IMG/VR virus record: IMGVR_UViG_3300008117_000029
Coordinates: 1-64,000 of that record
DNA from: a virus
DNA: 64,000 nt
Strand: one strand, 5' to 3'
Below the pieces are notes generated by a model. It worked only from the letters and a program-made list of their open reading frames with translations. It was not told the DNA's origin and did not search any database. The translations under genes and the position numbers were made by a program. This document shows, one piece after another, positions 48,955 through 56,639 of this stretch (positions are counted from its first letter, which is position 1; each line of letters opens with the position of its first letter).

Positions 48955-49647
48955 ATGAGATTTATTTTAAAAGAATCACAATTGGGTTTTTTATTAGAAC
49001 AAATATCCTATGACCCAAATGTTGAAATCATACAAAAGTATCTGATAAAAAAGGGGTATGATTTGGGTAAGTATGGTCCAAACAAAGATGGAGTGGATGG
49101 TAAGTTAGGACCTTTGACAAGAGGTGCGATGGAACAAGAGTTTGGTTTGAAAATTGTGAGAAAAGGTTCCTCATCACAAAAAACATCTGGTGAGTATGAT
49201 GCAATTTTAGTTGGGGGGTTAGATAATAGGTCTGGTGACTTAAATATAGATTCACAAGTAAGTTTATTGAAACAGGGGATTGGAACTGAAAAGAATGTTA
49301 AAGGTTTTAGGTTTAACACACCATCCTCTACAATTATAGATTTTATCAATAAAAACCCAGGAATCCCGATTTATCTTTTCAGTGCGGGATGCAGGAAATC
49401 TAATGAGATTTCAAATGTCTTGGGTCAAAATAAAAATAACTTGTTCATCATTGAGCCATATGCTGCTGGAAGTGAAACGAAAAATAATGTAAGAAATGCT
49501 GTGAACAACGGAGTTCCTGCTTCAAATGTTTTTGTTGGAAACTCAGTCGGGAGAGGACAAGGGATTGTGATTGGGGCGAGTTCATCCAAGTCAGACTCTC
49601 ATTGGAATGCACTTAAAACTGTGGGTTCAATGACTAAAAATAATTAA
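48955..49647 (+). CDS. Peptidoglycan-binding protein with unknown C-terminal domain
   Basis: A 230-residue protein. After a tag-like start (MRFILKESQLGFLLEQI, with LKE|S as a possible protease site), residues 20-65 match a PG_binding_1 domain: VEIIQKYLIKKGYDLGKYGP and DGVDGKLGPLTRGAMEQEFG. Residues 75-230 are an alpha/beta domain (YDAILVGGLDN, IPIYLFSAGCR, NLFIIEPYAAGS) without a muramidase or amidase signature I recognise. It may help penetrate the cell wall during infection or lysis. It lies 2 nt after the neck-like gene. Confidence 0.6.
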   Translation: MRFILKESQLGFLLEQISYDPNVEIIQKYLIKKGYDLGKYGPNKDGVDGKLGPLTRGAMEQEFGLKIVRKGSSSQKTSGEYDAILVGGLDNRSGDLNIDSQVSLLKQGIGTEKNVKGFRFNTPSSTIIDFINKNPGIPIYLFSAGCRKSNEISNVLGQNKNNLFIIEPYAAGSETKNNVRNAVNNGVPASNVFVGNSVGRGQGIVIGASSSKSDSHWNALKTVGSMTKNN

Positions 49648-49648
49648 T

Positions 49649-50689
49649 ATGCCATTACCAAAACAAGTCATACCAACTTTACCATTAGTTCCCAAGAAGA
49701 CTCTTTCTGCAAGGAGGGAGCAACTCTTAGAATATATTAATAAGGATGGGACTTATCTTCCTAAATCAGTATTACATGCGGATTTGGACAGAGGTATGTT
49801 GGACTTTGTAAAAAACGATTTGAAGGTTGTTACTGGAGGTAAAACTGTTCCGATGATTGACATACTATTGACAACACAAAATTGGAGTCAGTATGTTGAA
49901 ACTGCAACATTTGTTAACTTAGATTATAATGTCGAACCTCCATTCGTTACTGTTGTGAGAAATCCTGAGGTGAAATACGGAACCAATCCATCTTTACAAT
50001 ACACAATACCAAACAGAAAACAATTTTATTATGCATCTGTTCCGACTTGGAATGGTAACGAACAAGGTATGGACATATATACAATTCCACAACCAGTTCC
50101 TGTTGATATTAATTATAGTGTGAAGATTGTGTGTAACAGAATGAGAGAATTGAATCAGTTAAATAAAATTACACTTCAGAAGTTTTCTTCGCGTCAAGCC
50201 TATACCTTCATAAAAGGGCAGTATGTTCCGATAATTATGAACAATATTTCAGATGAATCACAAATGACATTGGAGTCAAGGAAGTATTATGTTCAATCAT
50301 ATGATTTTACAATGTTGGGTTACTTGATTGATGAGGAGGAGTTTCAGGTGAAACCAGCCATTGCTCGCGTCGCTCAAGTTGTGGAACTTGACACATCTAC
50401 GATTAGTAAAAGAAGAAGGAAGTTTCCTGAAAATCCTGACGAGTTTTTGTCAAATTTTCAATACGTGGTTGGTAATGACTCTTTGTCTGAGTTCATTGAT
50501 TTCACTGCAGATATGACTTGGGTTGGTTCTGAGAACATCTCTAATTTTGATGTCTTTATTAATGGAGATTATTTCGGTTCGAATGTTAATAAAATACAAA
50601 TAACAACCAACGACATTCTTACAATATCCGTAATGAAACAAGACAACCTGAAAGAAGGTTCTATAAAGTTTGATAGTAAGTTGGTTTAG
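49649..50689 (+). CDS. Putative tail terminator or sheath-stabilising protein, gp15-like
   Basis: A 346-residue protein located between neck-like genes and the sheath, which is the place of gp15 in T4-type genomes. PVPVDINYSVKIVCNRMREL followed by NQLNKITLQKFSSRQAYTFI and YVPIIMNNISDESQ resembles the central block of that family, in which a pairwise strand pattern precedes a Y/F-rich helix. The last 80 residues form an extra beta domain. The assignment rests mainly on position. Confidence 0.45.
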   Translation: MPLPKQVIPTLPLVPKKTLSARREQLLEYINKDGTYLPKSVLHADLDRGMLDFVKNDLKVVTGGKTVPMIDILLTTQNWSQYVETATFVNLDYNVEPPFVTVVRNPEVKYGTNPSLQYTIPNRKQFYYASVPTWNGNEQGMDIYTIPQPVPVDINYSVKIVCNRMRELNQLNKITLQKFSSRQAYTFIKGQYVPIIMNNISDESQMTLESRKYYVQSYDFTMLGYLIDEEEFQVKPAIARVAQVVELDTSTISKRRRKFPENPDEFLSNFQYVVGNDSLSEFIDFTADMTWVGSENISNFDVFINGDYFGSNVNKIQITTNDILTISVMKQDNLKEGSIKFDSKLV

Positions 50690-50847
50690 TCCTCCCCATA
50701 CAAATCTTTCTTTTCTTTACACTTCTCTAATATTAAATTTTCTAAGAATTTATAAATCTTTATCCCCCTTTTATCACAGTATTTTTTCAATACCTCGTGA
50801 ACCTCAGGTGCTATCTTTATATTCTTTATTTCTTTCTTTTTATTCAT
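50686..50847 (-). CDS. Small ribbon-helix-helix-like DNA-binding protein
   Basis: A 53-residue protein starting MNKKKEIKNIKIAPEVHEVL. The pattern of one short strand (IKNIKIA), helix (PEVHEVLKKYCDKRG) and second helix (KIYKFLENLILEKCKE) is that of Arc/MetJ-type repressors. The start at 50847 is chosen over 50880 because RHH proteins begin close to the strand. It lies on the opposite strand between tail genes, overlapping the upstream gene end by 4 nt. It might repress the adjacent sheath promoter at 50928. Confidence 0.55.
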   Translation of the reverse strand: MNKKKEIKNIKIAPEVHEVLKKYCDKRGIKIYKFLENLILEKCKEKKDLYGED

Positions 50848-50927
50848 AGGTAGAAAAAAGGTAGAATTTATTCTCACCATTTACAAATAGATATTCAAAA
50901 GTCAAGTTTTTTCATTCAGATTAGAAT

Positions 50928-50934
50928 ATTTATC
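50928..50934 (+). promoter_or_regulatory. TATTTAT box before the tail sheath gene
   Basis: TATTTATC in the context GAATATTTATC, 32 nt before the ATG at 50967. Confidence 0.45.
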
Positions 50935-50966
50935 ATTAAAATAAATCTGCATAGAATAATTTAATA

Positions 50967-53900
50967 ATGGCAACAGCACAAGCAAATCAAAAAGTTTATG
51001 TTTCACCTGGTGTTTATACCTCTGAAACGGATTTATCATTCGTGGCTCAGAGTGTGGGTGTTACTACGTTAGGTTTAGTTGGGGAAACAATTAAGGGTCC
51101 CGCATTTGAACCGATTTTTATAACGAACTACGATGAATTTCAGGCATATTTCGGGGGGTCCGAGCCTGTAAAATTTGTTAATACACAAATCCCTAAATAT
51201 GAAGCGGCTTACATTGCCAAATCTTACTTACAACAATCTAATCAATTGTTCGTAACAAGAATCCTTGGTCTTTCAGGATACGACGCAGGTCCGTCTTGGA
51301 GTATCAAAGTTGTTGCTAATGTTGACCCAACTACGGTTGGTTTCAATCCTGCAACAGCTACCCCTTGGGTGGTAAACTTTACAGGAAGTTCGACAGGGAA
51401 TACAATTTCTTTTCTTAATTCATTCCCTTCACAAATTAACAATTCGTTGACTTCACTTTATAGAATGAGTGACGGAAGCACATCTAATATCCAATCCGAT
51501 ATTTTAGGGTTTGTGAAAGATGTTCTAACAACAAATTCATTGTCTTCAACAACTGCAAATGTATATGGTGCAATTCCAGAAAGTGACTATTATAGTTTGT
51601 CTACAGGACGTAACTTAGTCAACGTATATAATTGTGATAATATAAATTATCCTCTTAATGATTTAACAAGTGGTTTGAATGATTCTTGGTTCTATGCAAA
51701 CTTTAACAACTATTCCAATGATAACTATTCAGGTTATTCTATGGACTATATTGTTTCATCAATAGCAACAGGAGCTTCTAATAGTTTCTCGGGTAGTATT
51801 TCTGGTAATGTATATACATGGTCAGGAACTGCTTTCAGTGAATATAATAACATGGTTGTAGCGACAATCCGTTCAAGAGGTATATCACTTTTTGAAAATA
51901 GTGCAGCAAGTAATGCTCACGGTCCAATTTACGAGGTAAACTCGGGTGGAACTGTTTCAGGATTGAGTGCATTAACTATGGTTTGTTCGGGACAATACTC
52001 AGGGGTTACAATTAATCCTTACGAAACCTTCTTGTTATCAGGTATAACGAAAGATAATGATAATTTCAGTTTTGAAGTTTCATTGTCGGCACTTTCTTCT
52101 AAGTTTATAACTAAAGTATTAGGGACGGACAATTTCGGAAAATCTAGACAGGAGGTTCCTGTATTCGTTGAGGAAGTTTATCCAGCTTCTTTGGCTTATG
52201 CTTATAATCAAAGTTATATCCGTGGATTAGATTGTCAGTTGATTGGTTTACCTGGAGCAAGAACAGAAGACCCAAGTTCAATTGCTTATAACGTAGAAAA
52301 ATATCAATCACCTATGACACCATTCTTGGTTTCAGAGTTGAGAGGTAATAAAGTTTATAAATTATTCAGATTCATATCAATCTCTGATGGAGATGCAGCT
52401 AACGTTGAAGTAAAAGTTTCAATCGCGAACTTGTCTTTTAACAACATGACATTTGATGTTTTAGTTAGAAATTTCTTTGACACCGATGCGAACCCTGTTG
52501 TGATTGAGAAATTCACAAATTGCACTATGGACCCAGCTTCAAATAACTTTGTGGCTAAAAAGATTGGTTCTTCTAATGGTGAGTTTGCTTTAATATCAAA
52601 ATATGTGATGGTTGAAATGTCTGAAGAGGCACCAATAGATGCACTTCCTTGTGGATTCTACGGATACACTCAAAGAGAATATGCATCTGTTAGTAATCCA
52701 TCTCCTGTTCCAAAGTTCAAAACAAAATACTACTTCCCTGGTGAAGTTATCTATAACCCACCTTTCGGTGCAGCAACTGGAGGTGATAATTTAGTCGAGT
52801 CACCTGGTGATATAGTGAGAAGAAGTTACTTAGGTTTTTCAACTCAGTTCGGAATTGACGAATCATTCCTTTCTTATAAAGGTAAACAAAATCCACCTTC
52901 TTGGGTCATTGCTCCAATCCCTGTCGAGGGTGCTACTTGGAACTACTTAAGTAAAGGTTTCCATATGGACTCAGGTGCAACTGTAGTTACTATTGGTAAT
53001 GTTTATCAAACAAGTGGAACACCGGCATTTGAGTGTGGGGTTGCTGATTTCAGATTTGACCCAGAAACACAAGAAAATCCTTACTACTTTATCTACTCAA
53101 GAAAATACACAGTATGTTTCGCTGGTGGGTTTGATGGTTGGGACATTTATAGAGAATATAGAACAAACCAAGATAGATTCCAATTGGGAGCATCAGGTTA
53201 CTTGGCGGGTGCATCTGCATCATCAAGATATCCTTCAGCAACTGGTCAAGGTTTATTTAAGAGAATTGTGGTTGAAAACAATACACAAGATTTTGCTAAC
53301 ACTGACTATTATGCTTATCTATTAGGTATTCTTACGTTCAGAAATCCTGAAGCTACTAATATCAATGTATTTGCAACTTCAAGTATCGATTATTACAATA
53401 ACTCAAACCTTGTTGAAGAAGCTATCGACATGATTCAGTTCCAAAGGGCTGATTCTGTTTATATAGCAACGACACCAGATTATAACATGTATACTCCTGA
53501 TGGAACAAACTCTTTGGATATTATTTATCCTCAGGAAGCGGTTGATAACTTAGATAACACAGGAATTGATTCTAACTATACATCTACTTACTATCCTTGG
53601 ATTTTGGTGAGAGATACAGTAAACAATACACAGATTTACTTACCACCAACAGGTGAAGTTTGTAGAAATTTAGCTCTTACAGATAACATATCCTTCCCAT
53701 GGTTCGCGTCAGCGGGTTACACAAGAGGTCTTGTAAATTCAATAAAGGCAAGATTGAAGTTGACTCAAGAGGATAGAGATACTCTTTATCAAGGAAGAAT
53801 CAACCCTATTGCAACTTTTGCGGACGTTGGAACTGTAATTTGGGGTAACAAAACCCTACAGGTTGCGGATACCGCTCTAAACAGACTTAACGTAAGAAGA

Positions 53901-54191
53901 TTGTTACTTCAGGCTCGTAAGTTAATTTCAGCGGTGGCTGTAAGATTACTGTTCGAACAGAACGACCAAGTAGTAAGACAACAATTCTTGGATAGTGTGA
54001 ACCCAATCCTTGATTCAATTAGAAGAGATAGAGGTCTATATGATTTCCGTGTGACAGTATCTTCTTCACCTGAAGATTTAGACAGAAACACATTAACAGG
54101 AAAGATTTACTTAAAACCAACGAAGGCTCTCGAATTCATAGATATTGAATTCTTTATTACACCAACAGGAGCTTCGTTCGAAAATATCTAA
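50967..54191 (+). CDS. Tail sheath protein, T4 gp18-like
   Basis: A 1074-residue contractile sheath subunit. The N-terminus, YVSPGVYTSETDLSFVAQSV, and the following GLVGETIKGPAFEPIFITNY are characteristic, as is the C-terminal domain NVRRLLLQARKLISAVAVRL, SVNPILDSIRRDRGLYDFRV and LTGKIYLKPTKALEFIDIEF. T4 gp18 has 659 residues. The extra sequence is mostly in the middle (about 120-850) and is rich in Ser, Tyr, Asn and Gly, as expected for surface-exposed insertions. It is followed by a terminator and then, after an intervening gene, by the tube gene. Confidence 0.9.
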   Translation: MATAQANQKVYVSPGVYTSETDLSFVAQSVGVTTLGLVGETIKGPAFEPIFITNYDEFQAYFGGSEPVKFVNTQIPKYEAAYIAKSYLQQSNQLFVTRILGLSGYDAGPSWSIKVVANVDPTTVGFNPATATPWVVNFTGSSTGNTISFLNSFPSQINNSLTSLYRMSDGSTSNIQSDILGFVKDVLTTNSLSSTTANVYGAIPESDYYSLSTGRNLVNVYNCDNINYPLNDLTSGLNDSWFYANFNNYSNDNYSGYSMDYIVSSIATGASNSFSGSISGNVYTWSGTAFSEYNNMVVATIRSRGISLFENSAASNAHGPIYEVNSGGTVSGLSALTMVCSGQYSGVTINPYETFLLSGITKDNDNFSFEVSLSALSSKFITKVLGTDNFGKSRQEVPVFVEEVYPASLAYAYNQSYIRGLDCQLIGLPGARTEDPSSIAYNVEKYQSPMTPFLVSELRGNKVYKLFRFISISDGDAANVEVKVSIANLSFNNMTFDVLVRNFFDTDANPVVIEKFTNCTMDPASNNFVAKKIGSSNGEFALISKYVMVEMSEEAPIDALPCGFYGYTQREYASVSNPSPVPKFKTKYYFPGEVIYNPPFGAATGGDNLVESPGDIVRRSYLGFSTQFGIDESFLSYKGKQNPPSWVIAPIPVEGATWNYLSKGFHMDSGATVVTIGNVYQTSGTPAFECGVADFRFDPETQENPYYFIYSRKYTVCFAGGFDGWDIYREYRTNQDRFQLGASGYLAGASASSRYPSATGQGLFKRIVVENNTQDFANTDYYAYLLGILTFRNPEATNINVFATSSIDYYNNSNLVEEAIDMIQFQRADSVYIATTPDYNMYTPDGTNSLDIIYPQEAVDNLDNTGIDSNYTSTYYPWILVRDTVNNTQIYLPPTGEVCRNLALTDNISFPWFASAGYTRGLVNSIKARLKLTQEDRDTLYQGRINPIATFADVGTVIWGNKTLQVADTALNRLNVRRLLLQARKLISAVAVRLLFEQNDQVVRQQFLDSVNPILDSIRRDRGLYDFRVTVSSSPEDLDRNTLTGKIYLKPTKALEFIDIEFFITPTGASFENI

Positions 54192-54198
54192 TAAAAAC

Positions 54199-54224
54199 GG
54201 GGGGACAAAATCCCCCCATTTTTT
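54199..54224 (+). terminator. Rho-independent terminator after the sheath gene
   Basis: Perfect 7-bp stem GGGGGGA / TCCCCCC with a 5-nt loop (CAAAA), followed by a T run. It starts 8 nt after the sheath stop. Confidence 0.95.
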
Positions 54225-54235
54225 AGCCATACTAA

Positions 54236-55066
54236 ATGAGAAAAGAGATTACAGAAGGTTTCAAAGACGAGAAAACCCCGGATTTAAAATATTACGCTTT
54301 CGACTGGGATGACAATATTGTGCACATGCCGACAAAGATAATTCTGAAAGATTCAGACGGAGAAGAGGTAGGTATGTCAACCGAAGATTTTGCAGAATAC
54401 CGACACATTGTAGGAAAAGAAGATTTTGAATATAACGGACATAAGATTGTTGGGTTCGGTGACAATCCGTTTAGAAACTTTCGAACTGAAGGAGACAAAG
54501 ACTTTTTGATTGATTCTATGCAAGCAAAGAAGGGACCAGCTTTTGATGACTTTAGAGAAGCAATAAATAATGGTTCAATATTTGCAATAATCACTGCAAG
54601 GGGTCATAATCCCGAAACCCTGAAACAATCCGTCTACAATTATATTGTAAATGATTTCGGCGGGATATCCAAAGATGAACTAATCAAAAATTTAAAAAAA
54701 TATAGGAACTTTACAGGTGAAGAAGATTTATCTGATAAAGAACTTATCGACCTTTATTTGGATTTAAACAAATACCATCCCGTTTCTTTTGGAGATGAGT
54801 CGGGTGCCACAAATCCCGAGGAGGCGAAGGTTAGAGCGATGAATGATTTTGTGGACTACATTAAGAATATGGCAGCATTACTTAATAAAAGAGCATGGTT
54901 AAAAAACGACATAGGAAACAAATTTACACCATCTAAACCATCAATTGGTTTTTCAGACGATGACCCAAGAAATGTAGAAGTAATGAGAAAAGCCTTTAAA
55001 GATAAACCAGATAATTTAGTTAAAACATATTCTACTGCTGGAGGAACTAAGAAGGAAGTGCAATAA
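54236..55066 (+). CDS. HAD-superfamily phosphatase-like protein
   Basis: A 276-residue protein. Motif I is YYAFDWDDNI (DxDD at the catalytic position), motif II is FAIITARGHNPETL, and motif IV is IGFSDDDPRNVEVM. A cap of about 90 residues lies between motifs I and II and another between II and IV. A Lys-rich segment around KRAWLKND may supply motif III. The start, MRKEITEGFKD, contains ITE|G, which fits the prohead protease site, so packaging is possible. It sits between sheath and tube genes, an odd place for an enzyme. Confidence 0.65.
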   Translation: MRKEITEGFKDEKTPDLKYYAFDWDDNIVHMPTKIILKDSDGEEVGMSTEDFAEYRHIVGKEDFEYNGHKIVGFGDNPFRNFRTEGDKDFLIDSMQAKKGPAFDDFREAINNGSIFAIITARGHNPETLKQSVYNYIVNDFGGISKDELIKNLKKYRNFTGEEDLSDKELIDLYLDLNKYHPVSFGDESGATNPEEAKVRAMNDFVDYIKNMAALLNKRAWLKNDIGNKFTPSKPSIGFSDDDPRNVEVMRKAFKDKPDNLVKTYSTAGGTKKEVQ

Positions 55067-55117
55067 GAATACTTTTTTTAAAAATTAAAGTAAAGAGAAA
55101 TATTTTCTAACAGACTA

Positions 55118-55124
55118 TATTTAT
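55118..55124 (+). promoter_or_regulatory. TATTTAT box before the tail tube gene
   Basis: TATTTATA in the context CTATATTTATA, 34 nt before the ATG at 55159. Confidence 0.45.
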
Positions 55125-55158
55125 AACATATAAACACTGAAAACAAAAAATTAATTAT

Positions 55159-55647
55159 ATGGCTGATTTACTGATGAAAATGCCCATACCTTACGAACCG
55201 AAACGTCAGAATCGATTCATTCTAAGGTTTCCGTCAAGTTTAGGTATTAATGAGTGGTTCGTGGAGTCTGCTTCAAGACCATCTATCAAGATAAACTCAA
55301 CTGAAATTCAATTCTTAAACACTTCAACATTTGTTGCAGGTAGATTTAACTGGGATGAAATTCAGGTAAAATTTAGAGACCCAATTGGTCCTTCAGCTGC
55401 ACAAGCACTTATGGAATGGGTTCGTCTACACGCTGAGTCGGTAACAGGTCGTATGGGTTACGCAGCGGGTTATAAAAAAGATATTGACCTTGAGATGTTG
55501 GACCCAACAGGGGTGGTGGTAGAAAAATGGATTCTCTATGGAACCTTCCTAACAAGTGCAAACTTCGGAAGTCTGTCTTACAGTCAGGACGCTCTTGCAG
55601 ATATTACTTGTGGATTGAGAATGGATAGATGTGTGTTAGTTTACTAA
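55159..55647 (+). CDS. Tail tube protein, T4 gp19-like
   Basis: A 162-residue tube subunit (T4 gp19 has 163). MPIPYEPKRQNRFILRFPSS, FNWDEIQVKFRDPIGPSAAQ and MEWVRLHAESVTGRMGYAAG, then DLEMLDPTGVVVEKWILYG are typical of the gp19 fold. It has its own candidate promoter and terminator, fitting a protein needed in very high copy number. Confidence 0.95.
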   Translation: MADLLMKMPIPYEPKRQNRFILRFPSSLGINEWFVESASRPSIKINSTEIQFLNTSTFVAGRFNWDEIQVKFRDPIGPSAAQALMEWVRLHAESVTGRMGYAAGYKKDIDLEMLDPTGVVVEKWILYGTFLTSANFGSLSYSQDALADITCGLRMDRCVLVY

Positions 55648-55681
55648 TACTCTTTATAAAAAATCGTTTCTAATTATATTT

Positions 55682-55715
55682 AACCGTAGACATAAACTCT
55701 ACGGTTATTTTTTTT
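55682..55715 (+). terminator. Rho-independent terminator after the tube gene
   Basis: Perfect 9-bp stem AACCGTAGA / TCTACGGTT with a 7-nt loop, then a run of nine T. It lies directly in front of the ATG at 55718, so the next gene must rely on read-through or on a promoter inside the stem region. Confidence 0.95.
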
Positions 55716-55717
55716 TT

Positions 55718-56467
55718 ATGGATGAACAAACAAGAAATTATGCACAGAGTAATTTAACATTACCTCACGATATCGTGCCCTTACCATCTGAAGGGGTATT
55801 TTACAAGAATAAAAAGAAATCTGTGAAGGTTGGTTATCTGACCGCAGCTGATGAAAACATTCTTATGGCTGGTGGATTGGATATTACCACTAATCTTTTG
55901 AGAAATAAATTATACGAACCTGACATGAGGATTGATGATTTATTGGAAGGAGATGTGGAAGCTATTTTAGTATTTTTAAGAAACACAGGTTTTGGACCAG
56001 AGATGAACTTAAACCTTACCGACCCACAAACCAAAAAGACTTTTCCTGCGACAATTGTATTGGACGAATTGAATGTAAATAAAGGACAAAAACCAAATGA
56101 AGACGGAACTTTTATCACTACTTTACCAAAATCAAATTCAACAGTCAAACTCAAACCTATTACATATGGTGAGATAAACGAAATACAAAAAATCATAGAT
56201 ACATATCCCCAAGGGAGAGTTGCACCAAAAGTTACTCTCAGGCTTAATAAAGAAATTGTTGAGGTAAATGGAACTAGTGACAGAGCGGAAATTGCCAAGT
56301 TTGTAGAACAAATGCCAATTATGGACTCCAAGTATATTCGTAAGTTCATGGATGAAAATGAACCTAAATTGGATTTGAGAAGAGAAGTAATAGCCCCATC
56401 AGGAGAAAGACTAACAGTCAACGTTGGTTTTGGGGTTGAATTTTTTCGCCCTTTCTTCGGATTATAG
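55718..56467 (+). CDS. Baseplate/tail-assembly protein, T4 gp26-like, zero frame
   Basis: A 249-residue protein of the T4 baseplate family (gp26 type). IVPLPSEGVFYKNKKKSVKV and GYLTAADENILMAGGLDITT, then LLRNKLYEPDMRIDDLLEGD are the signature. It ends FFRPFFGL. Its place, tube then this gene then tape measure, is that of the lambda G/GT tail chaperones. The alternative frame downstream stays open for 46 codons past this stop, and the stretch from 56441 (TTTTTTCGC) is a candidate slip site. Confidence in the family is good; the chaperone role is inferred from gene order. Confidence 0.75.
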   Translation: MDEQTRNYAQSNLTLPHDIVPLPSEGVFYKNKKKSVKVGYLTAADENILMAGGLDITTNLLRNKLYEPDMRIDDLLEGDVEAILVFLRNTGFGPEMNLNLTDPQTKKTFPATIVLDELNVNKGQKPNEDGTFITTLPKSNSTVKLKPITYGEINEIQKIIDTYPQGRVAPKVTLRLNKEIVEVNGTSDRAEIAKFVEQMPIMDSKYIRKFMDENEPKLDLRREVIAPSGERLTVNVGFGVEFFRPFFGL

Positions 56468-56600
56468 GAAAGGTCAAATTGATGAATTCTATTATTTGAA
56501 TAGATTGTTGAATATAAGTTGGACCGATTTTGAAAAAATGCCTCTTTTTGTGAGAAGATATATTTTGGATAAATGGGTTGAAGAAAATCAAAAGGACTGA
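56414..56600 (+). CDS. +1-frame extension of the tail-assembly gene, probable frameshift product
   Basis: In the +1 frame an ORF without a usable ATG near its start runs from the stop at 56411 to TGA at 56598-56600. The part beyond the zero-frame stop encodes DYRKGQIDEFYYLNRLLNIS followed by a helical C-terminus rich in aromatic and charged residues (KMPLFVRRYILDKW), which looks like a folded small protein. The terminator stem begins within the stop of this frame, so the transcript ends exactly after it. Slippage of tRNA-Phe from UUU to UUC at 56444 with the slow CGC codon next would give the fusion. The first ATG, at 56548, would give only 16 residues. Confidence 0.65.
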
Positions 56601-56620
56601 AAAATCAGTCCTTTTGTATT
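56590..56620 (+). terminator. Rho-independent terminator after the tail-assembly genes
   Basis: Perfect 11-bp stem AAAAGGACTGA / TCAGTCCTTTT (56590-56600 / 56605-56615) with an AAAA loop. The T tract is short and interrupted (TTTTGTATT). The stop codon of the +1 frame lies in the left arm. Confidence 0.85.
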
Positions 56621-56623
56621 TAT
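56617..56623 (+). promoter_or_regulatory. TATTTAT box before the tape measure gene
   Basis: TATTTATA, 16 nt before the ATG at 56640, overlapping the end of the preceding terminator. Confidence 0.45.
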
Positions 56624-56639
56624 ATAATATTACTAAATT

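Noticed and set aside
53909-54091. Small minus-strand open frame inside the sheath gene
   Set aside because: It is covered by the conserved C-terminal domain of the sheath and has no independent support.
55834-56421. Long minus-strand open frame (195 codons) inside the gp26-like gene
   Set aside because: It is fully covered by a gene with clear family motifs, and its sequence is hydrophobic and Ser/Ile-rich in the manner of an antisense shadow.
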